A stretch of DNA of 5,920 nucleotides, from the NCBI GenBank assembly GCA_916710115.1, contig CAKAOY010000081.1, forward strand, positions 1-5,920, given 5' to 3'. The DNA is from an uncultured Bergeyella sp. (GTDB lineage Bacteria; Bacteroidota; Bacteroidia; Flavobacteriales; Weeksellaceae). Position numbers and translations under genes: made by a program. Positions 1 to 5,920 of the stretch are shown here, piece by piece. Below the pieces are notes generated by a model. The model ran no database searches, was not told the DNA's origin, and saw only the letters and a list, made by a program, of their open reading frames with translations. How positions within the stretch are numbered: position 1 is the first letter of the stretch; each line of letters opens with the position of its first letter.

Positions 1-1847
1 ATAGAGATATTGTCCCTAGCGATAATATAGAGAAGAATATTACGATCTTTTCATTGGGTTCGGTTTGGTTTTTGGTGGTGTTCTTATTGGTAACTAAAAT
101 TCAACCTTATAAGTTGGCCTCGCAAATGATTGGGGAAATTTATATAGAATTAGCAGAGGTGTTGAAGATAAAGTCTAAATTCTATCTACCAAATCCAGAT
201 TTTAAAAACCTGCATACTCAGCTGATTAATAAACAAATAATAATAAAAAATCATCAAGAGGCAACACGGGAAACGGTATTCAAAACCCGAAAAATAGTCC
301 AAGAATCTACTACCTACGGACGAATGCTGATGATGATGCTCTTAAATTCCTTTGAACTTCATGAGAGATTAATTAGTTCGGATAATGATTATCAAAAAAT
401 TCAGGAAAATTTTGGGAAAACGGGTTTTTTACCAAAAATATCCGATTATCTTTCCAAACTTTCGGAGGAAATTGTGAATATAGGAGTGGCTCTACAAGGT
501 GGTACTAAGGCTAAACAAATCTATAATCTTGACAAGATTAAAAAAGAATTGTATCAAGAGTATTTTTCAATGAGAGAAAAAGAACTAAAAGCAGATAATC
601 TTGAAAATTTTATGGTTTTGAGACAGATTCTTATTAGAGTTAATAACCTAAATGATGAAATAAATAAGATTTATCAATTTTTTAGTCAAGATATTAAACG
701 AGCTAAATCTCTCTCTACGGGGTTGGATTATGATAAATTTGTACCAAAAGAAGAAAAATTAGGATACAAAGTGTTTAAAAGTAATCTATCTTTTGATTCT
801 TTACATTTTAGACATGCTCTTAGGACTACAGTTGCACTTCTCTTGGGATATGGTTTTTCTTTATTTAAATTATGGGGTATTGGGCATTCTTATTGGATTA
901 TTATTGCTATTTTGTCCATTATTCGACCATCATACTCCATTACAAAAAGTAGAAATTTATTGAGATTGTATGGTACGATTATAGGTTGTGCCTTTTCTTA
1001 CTTATTATTGCAGTTTGTTGATAATCAAGAAATTTTATTTTTTATACTTCTTTCTTCTATGATATTGTGTTTCACTTTTTTGAGAGGGAATTATATGATT
1101 GCCATATTTTTTATGACGATATATGTATTTTTGATTTTTAATTTTTTGAAACCAGGGAATATTAATATCATCTTTAAAGATAGGCTACTTGATACGGCAA
1201 TTGCAGGAATTATTACATATTTTGTTACATATTTTGTTTGTCCAATATGGGAGCATACTAAAAATGTAGATTTATTGAAAATATCTGCAAAATCTAATCA
1301 GAATTATTTCAATGTCGTAATAGAAGCTCTGCGAGAAAATACGAATGAAGAACAATACAAATTAAGCAGAAAAGATGCTATGATAGCTTTGGCAAATCTA
1401 TCAGATAATTTCCAGAGAATGCTTTCTGATCCAAAAAATAAACAAGATAAAATGGAGAGTATTCATCAATTTGTAATTACGACTCATCTCACAACGGCCT
1501 ATATTGCTTCATTATTTCAATTTACCAAAAATAATCAAAAATTTCCCGAATTGGATATGGAGGTATGGGCAAATAAGATAAATACGGAATTCAACAAAAC
1601 AATATATATCATTGAGCATAAGACAAAAAATGAGGAGCAAGAAGAACGACCTCTTGAACCCAAAGACCAACTTTTGGAGCTTTTGAATGAAAGAAAAAGT
1701 AAATTGCAAAATATTGATTACGAGCTGAATAATGATACGGAAGTAATATCTCATCTTGCAGAAGCTCAAAATATTCAGGAACTTTTGAGTCTTATTTATC
1801 GAACAATGATGGAGCAAAGAAAAATTGTAGAAAAAACAATCGTTTAA
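1..1847 (+). CDS. FUSC/YccS-type inner-membrane protein, C-terminal part (5' end outside window)
   Basis: This is an integral inner-membrane protein of the FUSC (fusaric-acid-resistance/YccS-YhfK) superfamily. Members are proposed exporters of aromatic acids or envelope stress proteins; the substrate here is unknown. The reading frame is open from base 3 to the TAA at 1845-1847 (614 residues), so the gene starts upstream; the TTG at 54 is an internal Leu codon inside a membrane helix. Counting from base 3, residues 17-33 look like the last helix of a first membrane bundle. About 230 mostly helical, charged soluble residues follow. A second bundle spans roughly 270-430. It opens with RHALRTT (270-276) and carries the family pattern P309-x-Y311-x-x-T314-x-x-R317-x-x-x-R321-x-x-GT325-x-x-G328, then R394-LLDT-x-x-x-G402. 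A charged soluble tail ends the protein. Family YccS-like proteins are about 700-750 residues, so probably 100-150 are missing. Family assignment is firm; transport role is inference. Confidence 0.85.
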   Translation, partial: RDIVPSDNIEKNITIFSLGSVWFLVVFLLVTKIQPYKLASQMIGEIYIELAEVLKIKSKFYLPNPDFKNLHTQLINKQIIIKNHQEATRETVFKTRKIVQESTTYGRMLMMMLLNSFELHERLISSDNDYQKIQENFGKTGFLPKISDYLSKLSEEIVNIGVALQGGTKAKQIYNLDKIKKELYQEYFSMREKELKADNLENFMVLRQILIRVNNLNDEINKIYQFFSQDIKRAKSLSTGLDYDKFVPKEEKLGYKVFKSNLSFDSLHFRHALRTTVALLLGYGFSLFKLWGIGHSYWIIIAILSIIRPSYSITKSRNLLRLYGTIIGCAFSYLLLQFVDNQEILFFILLSSMILCFTFLRGNYMIAIFFMTIYVFLIFNFLKPGNINIIFKDRLLDTAIAGIITYFVTYFVCPIWEHTKNVDLLKISAKSNQNYFNVVIEALRENTNEEQYKLSRKDAMIALANLSDNFQRMLSDPKNKQDKMESIHQFVITTHLTTAYIASLFQFTKNNQKFPELDMEVWANKINTEFNKTIYIIEHKTKNEEQEERPLEPKDQLLELLNERKSKLQNIDYELNNDTEVISHLAEAQNIQELLSLIYRTMMEQRKIVEKTIV

Positions 1848-1875
1848 GAAATAAAATGAGAGTTTTTGATATAAT

Positions 1876-1907
1876 TTTGCAGGTTTGCCGTAAAAATAGT
1901 AAATTTG
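1876..1907 (+). promoter_or_regulatory. Bacteroidota-type promoter for fbp
   Basis: TTTG at 1876-1879 and TAAATTTG at 1900-1907 are separated by 20 bp. This matches the known Bacteroidota sigma-A consensus (TTTG near -33, TAnnTTTG near -7) in both sequence and spacing. Transcription would start around 1912-1916, giving a leader of roughly 20-25 nt before the fbp ATG at 1937. That leader is A/T-rich with no Shine-Dalgarno sequence, which is usual in this phylum. The element lies in the 89-bp gap after the FUSC gene, so fbp probably has its own transcript. The match is direct; promoter activity is inferred. Confidence 0.62.
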
Positions 1908-1936
1908 GGGATTATAATTTTTAATAAAACATTAAA

Positions 1937-2947
1937 ATGATAGAACAGCAAGGATTGCAAACATTAGGAGAATTTATCATTGATAAACAAGAGGATTTTA
2001 AATATACAACGGGGGAGTTATCCCGCCTTTTGAGTTCCATTCGTTTAGCATCAAAAATTGTTAATAGAGAGGTTAATAAAGCTGGAATAGCAGATATTAT
2101 TGGTAGAGCAGGGAATACCAATGTGCAGGGTGAAGAACAGCAAAAATTGGATGTTTTGGCAAATGAAATTTTCATTACAGCGCTATCCAATAGGGAGGTA
2201 GTTTGTGGTATTGCTTCCGAGGAAAATGACGATTTTATAGAGATAAAATCTGGTGAAAATGGATATCTTAGTAAGTATGTTGTACTGATAGACCCACTTG
2301 ATGGCTCATCTAATATAGATGTTAATGTCTCTGTAGGGACGATTTTTTCCATTTATAGACGCGTAACTGAACCTGGAACACCTGTGAAATTGGAAGATTT
2401 CCTACAAAAAGGTGAAAACCAAGTAGCAGCGGGGTATATTGTCTATGGCTCATCAACGATGATTGTCTATACCACAGGCCACGGAGTAAATGGATTTACC
2501 CTTGACCCAAGTTTGGGTACTTACTACCTTTCTCATCCAAATATTAAGTTTCCAAGGACAGGGAAAATTTATTCTATCAATGAGGGGAACTATATAAAAT
2601 TTCCTCAAGGAGTGAAAAATTATATCAAATATTGCCAAGAGGAAGAAAACGATAGACCTTATACTTCTCGTTATATAGGGTCGTTGGTTTCTGATTTTCA
2701 CCGAAATATGATAAAGGGAGGTATTTATATTTACCCATCAACCTCTCAATCTCCAAAAGGAAAATTGAGACTTTTGTATGAATGTAACCCTATAGCTTTC
2801 ATAGCAGAGCAAGCAGGAGGAAAGGCATCGGATGGATTTAATAGAATCTTAGAAATTGAGCCAAAAGAATTGCATCAGAGAGTGCCATTTTTTTGTGGAA
2901 GCATTGAAATGGTAGAGAAAGCCGAGGAATTTATGAAAAATAGTTAG
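1937..2947 (+). CDS. fbp: Class I fructose-1,6-bisphosphatase
   Basis: This cytoplasmic enzyme hydrolyses fructose 1,6-bisphosphate to fructose 6-phosphate, the committed step of gluconeogenesis. The 336-residue protein is full length (E. coli Fbp is 332) and strikingly close to the E. coli type. Metal-binding residues are present: E95-E96 in IASEEND, and D119 and D122 in DPLDGSSNID (119-128). E282 in the LLYECNP motif corresponds to mammalian E280. Substrate-site elements include SRYIGSLVSDFHR with R245-Y246, and K276. Residues matching the AMP inhibitor site are also kept: TGEL at 25-28, K113-Y114 and R141, so allosteric inhibition by AMP is likely. The ATG at 1937 is chosen because the N-terminal TLGEFIIDKQ aligns with the E. 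coli start. The gene stops at TAG 2945-2947. A consensus promoter lies just upstream and a hairpin just downstream, so it may be transcribed alone or with menC. Confidence 0.97.
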   Translation: MIEQQGLQTLGEFIIDKQEDFKYTTGELSRLLSSIRLASKIVNREVNKAGIADIIGRAGNTNVQGEEQQKLDVLANEIFITALSNREVVCGIASEENDDFIEIKSGENGYLSKYVVLIDPLDGSSNIDVNVSVGTIFSIYRRVTEPGTPVKLEDFLQKGENQVAAGYIVYGSSTMIVYTTGHGVNGFTLDPSLGTYYLSHPNIKFPRTGKIYSINEGNYIKFPQGVKNYIKYCQEEENDRPYTSRYIGSLVSDFHRNMIKGGIYIYPSTSQSPKGKLRLLYECNPIAFIAEQAGGKASDGFNRILEIEPKELHQRVPFFCGSIEMVEKAEEFMKNS

Positions 2948-2953
2948 AAAATT

Positions 2954-2984
2954 AAGAGGAATAAGAACTAAACTTATTCCTCTT
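2954..2984 (+). terminator. Perfect 12-bp hairpin between fbp and menC (possible terminator or attenuator)
   Basis: AAGAGGAATAAG (2954-2965) and its exact complement CTTATTCCTCTT (2973-2984) flank a 7-nt loop. The hairpin starts 6 bases after the fbp stop codon and ends 18 bases before the menC ATG. The sequence after the stem (GAATTATTT) is only a weak U-tract, so full intrinsic termination is uncertain. No separate promoter is visible between hairpin and menC. The hairpin could therefore give partial termination, protect the 3' end of fbp mRNA, or mark a processing site. Confidence 0.6.
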
Positions 2985-3002
2985 GAATTATTTAAAACAA
3001 AT

Positions 3003-4007
3003 ATGAAAGCAAGATACAGACCTTATTTGTTGAAGTTTAAGAAGCCCAGCGGTACTTCGCGAGGTATTTTGACCACCAAGGAGACTTATGTATTAGAGAT
3101 TTCTAACAACGACCGAAAGGGTGTGGGAGAATGTGCAGTTTTTCGTGGATTGAGCTATGATGATACCCCCGATTACGAAGCAAAATTGAAGTGGCTTTGT
3201 GAGAATATTAATGAGGGTATAGATATATTAAAGTCTGAATTACAGCAGTATCCGTCTATTTGGTTTGGGTTGGAGCAAGCGATGTTAAACCTGAGCTTAG
3301 GGGGGGATTTTTATTTTGAAAATGATTTTAGTTTAGGAAAAAAATCAATTAAAATTAATGGTCTTATTTGGATGGGGAGTATTGATTTTATGAAGGAGCA
3401 GATAAAGGAAAAATTAGCGAAAAATTTTAATTGTATCAAACTTAAAATCGGTGTAGATTGGAAAAATGAAAAAAAAATCCTCCAAAATTTAAGAAAAGAA
3501 TATTCTAAAGATGTATTAGAATTGAGAGTGGATGCCAATGGAGCATTTGATGTTCAACAAGCAAAAATAGTCTTACAAGAGTTAAAAGACTTGGATATGC
3601 ACTCTATTGAGCAGCCTATAAAAGCAGGAGATTGGTTATCAATGGAATATCTTTGTAGTGATACACCTACTCCCATTGCATTAGATGAGGAGTTGATAGG
3701 TATAACGAATTTAGAGGACAAAAAAAGGTTATTAGATATCATAAAACCACAATATATAATTCTGAAACCTTCATTGGTAGGTGGGTTTTCTGGTTCTGAT
3801 GAATGGATAAATGAGGCAGAACAAAGAGGAATAGGTTGGTGGATAACCTCTGCATTAGAAAGTAATATAGGACTGAATGCAATTGCTCAATATACTTATT
3901 CCAAATTGCCAAAAATACCGCAAGGATTGGGTACGGGAGCCTTATTTACCAATAATTTTTCAACAAATCTTTCTCTGAAAGGAGACCAATTGTGGCATAA
4001 CTATTAA
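3003..4007 (+). CDS. menC: o-Succinylbenzoate synthase (enolase superfamily)
   Basis: This enzyme dehydrates SHCHC to 2-succinylbenzoate in menaquinone (vitamin K2) synthesis, in the cytoplasm. The 334-residue protein has the two-part enolase-superfamily build: an N-terminal capping domain (about 1-115) with the OSBS-like stretches PSGTSRG and GVGECAVF, then a TIM-like barrel. The full catalytic set is visible: K146-x-K148 (base), metal ligands D177 (VDANG), E203 (IEQP) and D228 (ALDEE), and K255 (LKPS) on the opposite face. E. coli MenC is 320 residues, so length is normal. The start at 3003 is the first ATG in frame and places the conserved N-terminal strand correctly. Enolase-superfamily members can be promiscuous (OSBS versus N-succinylamino-acid racemase or dipeptide epimerase), but the Bacteroidota N-terminal sequence favours MenC. 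No other men gene is in the window. A 7-G run (3300-3306) and a 9-A run (3469-3477) lie inside the gene; the frame stays open through both. Confidence 0.9.
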   Translation: MKARYRPYLLKFKKPSGTSRGILTTKETYVLEISNNDRKGVGECAVFRGLSYDDTPDYEAKLKWLCENINEGIDILKSELQQYPSIWFGLEQAMLNLSLGGDFYFENDFSLGKKSIKINGLIWMGSIDFMKEQIKEKLAKNFNCIKLKIGVDWKNEKKILQNLRKEYSKDVLELRVDANGAFDVQQAKIVLQELKDLDMHSIEQPIKAGDWLSMEYLCSDTPTPIALDEELIGITNLEDKKRLLDIIKPQYIILKPSLVGGFSGSDEWINEAEQRGIGWWITSALESNIGLNAIAQYTYSKLPKIPQGLGTGALFTNNFSTNLSLKGDQLWHNY

Positions 4008-4066
4008 AATTAATCTTAAAATTATTTAAAAATTATAAATTAACACAATAAAGTAAAAATCAGTAA

Positions 4067-4696
4067 ATGATGGAACAAAATTTTAACAAAATGAATGGAA
4101 AAGTCTATTTAATTATTGTATCGTTATTTTTAGGAAATTGGAGCCTAAATGCCCAACAAGTAAAAAAGGTTTCTATGCAAAAGGAGGAAACCTATCAGGT
4201 AGTAGATGAATATGCAGACTACGAAAGTATAAATGCTGTTAATGGAAATATTGATTGTCTCAATACCGAACCAAAATATGATTTTTCTTTGGATAATAGT
4301 CTAAAAGTCTATAATAGTGGAGTTTATGATATGGTGTTGAAACTGATAGATGATAAAGATAATGTAGCAACCCGAATGATTTATATCAAAAAAGGAACTA
4401 CTCACGAGATAAAAAATATACCGCAGGGGATTTACACCATAAAAGAAGCTCACGGAGTAGATTGGAGACAAAAAATAGAAGATGGAAAATGTATTGGAGT
4501 TTTTACGCAAGGGGCACATTATAGAATTACAGAGACTCATCCTAATTTTAATGTTGAAAAACAATACGAAAAAGATAAAGAAATTACGACTATTCCGTAT
4601 TATGAAATTGAGTTGGGAGTAACACAAGCACTCGTAGATGATAAAAAAGTTGATTATAAAACAAATTATATATCAGTAGAAGATTTTAATAAATAA
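4067..4696 (+). CDS. Secreted protein of unknown function
   Basis: I do not recognise a named family for this 209-residue protein. It begins with a clear Sec signal peptide: a short charged start, the hydrophobic stretch VYLIIVSLFLG (13-23), and a likely cut after LNA29 before QQ. There is no lipobox cysteine, so the mature protein should be periplasmic or exported, not a lipoprotein. Mature residues 75-155 alternate short beta-type strands with turns, including IKNIPQGIYTIKEAHG (115-130), W133 and KCIG (141-144). This resembles small beta-sandwich domains common in Bacteroidota exported proteins, but that is an impression only. Two cysteines (C64, C142) could form a disulfide. There is no T9SS sorting domain at the C-terminus. 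ATGs at 4067, 4070 and 4091 are all possible starts; 4091 leaves a more typical short n-region (MNGK). It follows menC by 59 A/T-rich bases with no consensus promoter seen, so it may be co-transcribed. Confidence 0.8.
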   Translation: MMEQNFNKMNGKVYLIIVSLFLGNWSLNAQQVKKVSMQKEETYQVVDEYADYESINAVNGNIDCLNTEPKYDFSLDNSLKVYNSGVYDMVLKLIDDKDNVATRMIYIKKGTTHEIKNIPQGIYTIKEAHGVDWRQKIEDGKCIGVFTQGAHYRITETHPNFNVEKQYEKDKEITTIPYYEIELGVTQALVDDKKVDYKTNYISVEDFNK

Positions 4697-4725
4697 AAAA
4701 GGAGGCCTATTAAGGTTTCTTTTTT
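4696..4725 (+). terminator. Intrinsic terminator between convergent genes
   Basis: A stem pairs 4696-4708 with 4713-4725 around the 4-nt loop ATTA. It has 13 pairs, three of them G-U (4705:4716, 4704:4717, 4701:4720), with a GGAGGCCT/AGGTTTCT core, and its 3' arm ends in a run of T. In plus-strand RNA it forms well; on the minus strand the G-U pairs become A-C mismatches, so it is mainly a terminator for the secreted-protein gene. On the minus strand it still ends in a T-run (about 4695-4700), so weak two-way action is possible. Confidence 0.65.
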
Positions 4726-5410
4726 ATTCGTAAATCTGTCTGACTATTTCCAGAGAGTTAGGTAGTTGAAAATGAGGGATGTGATATTTATAATATAAAA
4801 TGATACTATCCAATAACTCCTTTCGAATTGTAGGTGGTATGGATACTTTATAAGGTTCCTCACTATCGAGGATTCGTCTCCAAAGGTTAGAAATTTCAGC
4901 TGTGAAAATTTTATGAGATAATTTATCAGCAAACTGGCCATCTTCGGGATTGAGATATTCTCCGCTCGAAAGATAAGGCATTGAGCCATAGTGTTTTAAA
5001 AATTGAAGCATAAAAACAAGATGACAATGATAGTTTTCCAATAAAATTTCATCTCTAAGCTTACAAATCTCTTTGTAAATGTCCTCAGACGCAGTTTCGC
5101 TTCTGAGAATAGAATTAAGAAAATCCGATAGGAAAAAAACGATAGTATTCACTTTTAAATTATTGAATAAGTCTAAAATTTTATATGGTTCAATTTTAGA
5201 AATCGTTTTCATAGATTTAGATTTTTGGATATCTGGAAGCTGGAAATACAACTCGTTTAGTGGTACTAAATAAGGTTTTTTCTTGTTTTTTTTGCTGTAA
5301 ATACTCCTTGCAAAAAAGGTTGTAAAGCCTAATTCTTGGGTATAACAATTAAGCACAGCATCTTGCTCTCCGTACCGTATGCACGATAGTAAAAATCCAT
5401 TGATAATCAT
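4724..5410 (-). CDS. recO: DNA repair protein RecO
   Basis: RecO acts with RecR (and RecF) to load RecA onto SSB-coated single-stranded DNA during gap repair. The 228-residue protein fits the family (E. coli 242). Residues 1-80 form the N-terminal OB-fold region, beginning with MIINGFLLSCIRYGEQD, with a basic SKKNKKK patch (39-45) likely to touch DNA. A helical C-terminal domain follows, with FLSDFLNSILRSE (93-105), YGSMPYL (141-147) and YYKYHIPHF (206-214), all typical of Bacteroidota RecO. The four cysteines (10, 22, 116, 129) are scattered, so the Cys4 zinc finger known in Deinococcus RecO is absent. The ATG (complement of 5408-5410) gives the expected N-terminus. The gene lies 19 bases after the upstream gene on the same strand, with no promoter seen between, so it is probably co-transcribed with it. 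Confidence 0.88.
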   Translation of the reverse strand: MIINGFLLSCIRYGEQDAVLNCYTQELGFTTFFARSIYSKKNKKKPYLVPLNELYFQLPDIQKSKSMKTISKIEPYKILDLFNNLKVNTIVFFLSDFLNSILRSETASEDIYKEICKLRDEILLENYHCHLVFMLQFLKHYGSMPYLSSGEYLNPEDGQFADKLSHKIFTAEISNLWRRILDSEEPYKVSIPPTIRKELLDSIILYYKYHIPHFQLPNSLEIVRQIYE

Positions 5411-5429
5411 AGTTTTATAATGTATGATA

Positions 5430-5920
5430 TTAATTTACTACGGCTATTTTTGCTGTTGCTGTATCGGAGCCATCTTCGTTGGTCATCAGTACGAAATAAA
5501 TCCCGGATGCTACTCGTTGTCCGTAATCATTAGTTAAATCCCAAGTGTAAAAACCGCCTCTTGCCACCGCTTGATGTACTAAGTTTCCTGCTGTATCGGT
5601 GATTTTAATGTTGGTTTTTTCGGCAAGCCCTTTGATGGTTACTTCATTTTTGAATTGATTGTAAATTACAGGGTTAGGATATACCAATACATTTCCAAAT
5701 TTAGTTCTGTCTTTGGTATCTACATTATTTCCCAGATAGGATACGATTCCATTTTCACTTGCAAAATATACCTTACCTGTCTTTCCATTAATCTGAATAT
5801 CAGTAATATTATCAGAAGGTAAAGGTGAGTTTTTTGTAGTGAAATGATATAGTATTCTATCACCGTTAGGTGAGATGTAGAAGACTCCATTATTTTCCAC
5901 AGAAATCCATTTGTAATTTC
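5430..5920 (-). CDS. porZ: Probable PorZ-like type IX secretion protein, C-terminal part (5' end outside window)
   Basis: The frame is open from the window end to the TAA at 5430-5432; GTG at 5900 is an internal Val codon (NYKWISVENNG reads through it). Counting that Val as residue 1, residues 1-58 look like the end of a beta-propeller of the two-component-regulator type: KW-x-S-x-x-NNGVFYISPNG, then SPLPSDNITDIQI and TGKVYFASENGIVSY. Residues 71-156 are a type A T9SS sorting domain, with VYPNP (73-77), ITDTAGNLV (100-108), WDLTNDYG (120-127), ASGIYFV (131-137) and the end KIAVVN. PorZ, a surface component of the T9SS attachment complex with PorU, PorV and PorQ, has just this order of propeller then CTD, and binds A-LPS in Porphyromonas. 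The recO neighbour also fits. An unrelated secreted propeller cargo protein cannot be ruled out without the missing N-terminal part. Confidence 0.75.
   Translation of the reverse strand, partial: NYKWISVENNGVFYISPNGDRILYHFTTKNSPLPSDNITDIQINGKTGKVYFASENGIVSYLGNNVDTKDRTKFGNVLVYPNPVIYNQFKNEVTIKGLAEKTNIKITDTAGNLVHQAVARGGFYTWDLTNDYGQRVASGIYFVLMTNEDGSDTATAKIAVVN

Noticed and set aside
1848..1875. Possible terminator after the FUSC gene
   Set aside because: No stem of convincing length followed by a T-run could be drawn between the stop codon and the fbp promoter.
1921..2352. 143-residue open frame on the minus strand opposite the start of fbp
   Set aside because: It lies antisense to the well-conserved fbp coding region and its translation is low-complexity Ser/Leu-rich with no recognisable domain; it is a shadow of fbp.
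4008..4066. Possible A/T inverted repeats or a promoter between menC and the secreted-protein gene
   Set aside because: The gap is almost pure A/T, so short complementary stretches are expected by chance; no TAnnTTTG element and no G/C-containing stem was found.
4301..4627. 108-residue minus-strand frame opposite the secreted-protein gene
   Set aside because: Phe/Ile/Tyr-rich translation typical of the antisense of an A-rich gene; the plus-strand frame has a proper signal peptide and a terminator at its end.
5079..5273. 64-residue plus-strand frame inside recO
   Set aside because: Fully contained in recO on the other strand, with no leader or domain; a shadow frame.
5275..5300. A-rich slippery-looking heptamer (A AAA AAC) in the recO basic patch
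   Set aside because: The frame is intact, no stimulatory hairpin or alternative downstream frame is apparent, and Lys-Lys-Asn codons in an A/T-rich genome make such a heptamer by chance.

Overview
The window is about one-third G+C and gene-dense, with gaps of only 19 to 89 bp between genes. It looks like chromosome from a member of the Bacteroidota, probably class Flavobacteriia. Four things point there. A C-terminal type IX secretion (T9SS) sorting domain is present. The gene starts lack Shine-Dalgarno sequences and have A/T-rich leaders instead. A TTTG-N20-TAAATTTG promoter matches the Bacteroidota consensus. The proteins themselves have Bacteroidota-like character. Family or genus cannot be fixed from this sequence alone; Weeksellaceae-like genera (Chryseobacterium/Riemerella relatives) are a reasonable guess.

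Layout, left to right. (1) The 3' part of a FUSC/YccS-type inner-membrane protein gene on the plus strand (1-1847), whose true start lies before the window. (2) A promoter followed by fbp, a class I fructose-1,6-bisphosphatase very similar to the E. coli enzyme (1937-2947, plus). (3) A perfect 12-bp hairpin in the short gap, then menC, o-succinylbenzoate synthase of menaquinone biosynthesis (3003-4007, plus). (4) A small secreted protein of unknown function (4067-4696, plus). (5) A hairpin with a T-run, shared by two convergent genes. (6) recO (4724-5410, minus). (7) Nineteen bases upstream of recO on the same strand, the 3' end of a gene with a beta-propeller-like segment and a T9SS C-terminal domain (5430-5920, minus), most likely porZ. 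Its 5' end lies beyond the window.

The plus-strand genes do not form one obvious pathway: membrane transport or envelope, gluconeogenesis, quinone biosynthesis, and an exported unknown. The minus-strand pair looks like one transcription unit, porZ-recO, joining an outer-membrane secretion component to recombinational repair. All five recognised genes are ordinary chromosomal genes. I see no mobile element, CRISPR array, tRNA or rRNA. No stretch over 300 bases lacks a gene. I do not see a convincing new biological system. The points most worth following are the unknown secreted protein, the probable porZ-recO unit, and the fbp-menC hairpin.
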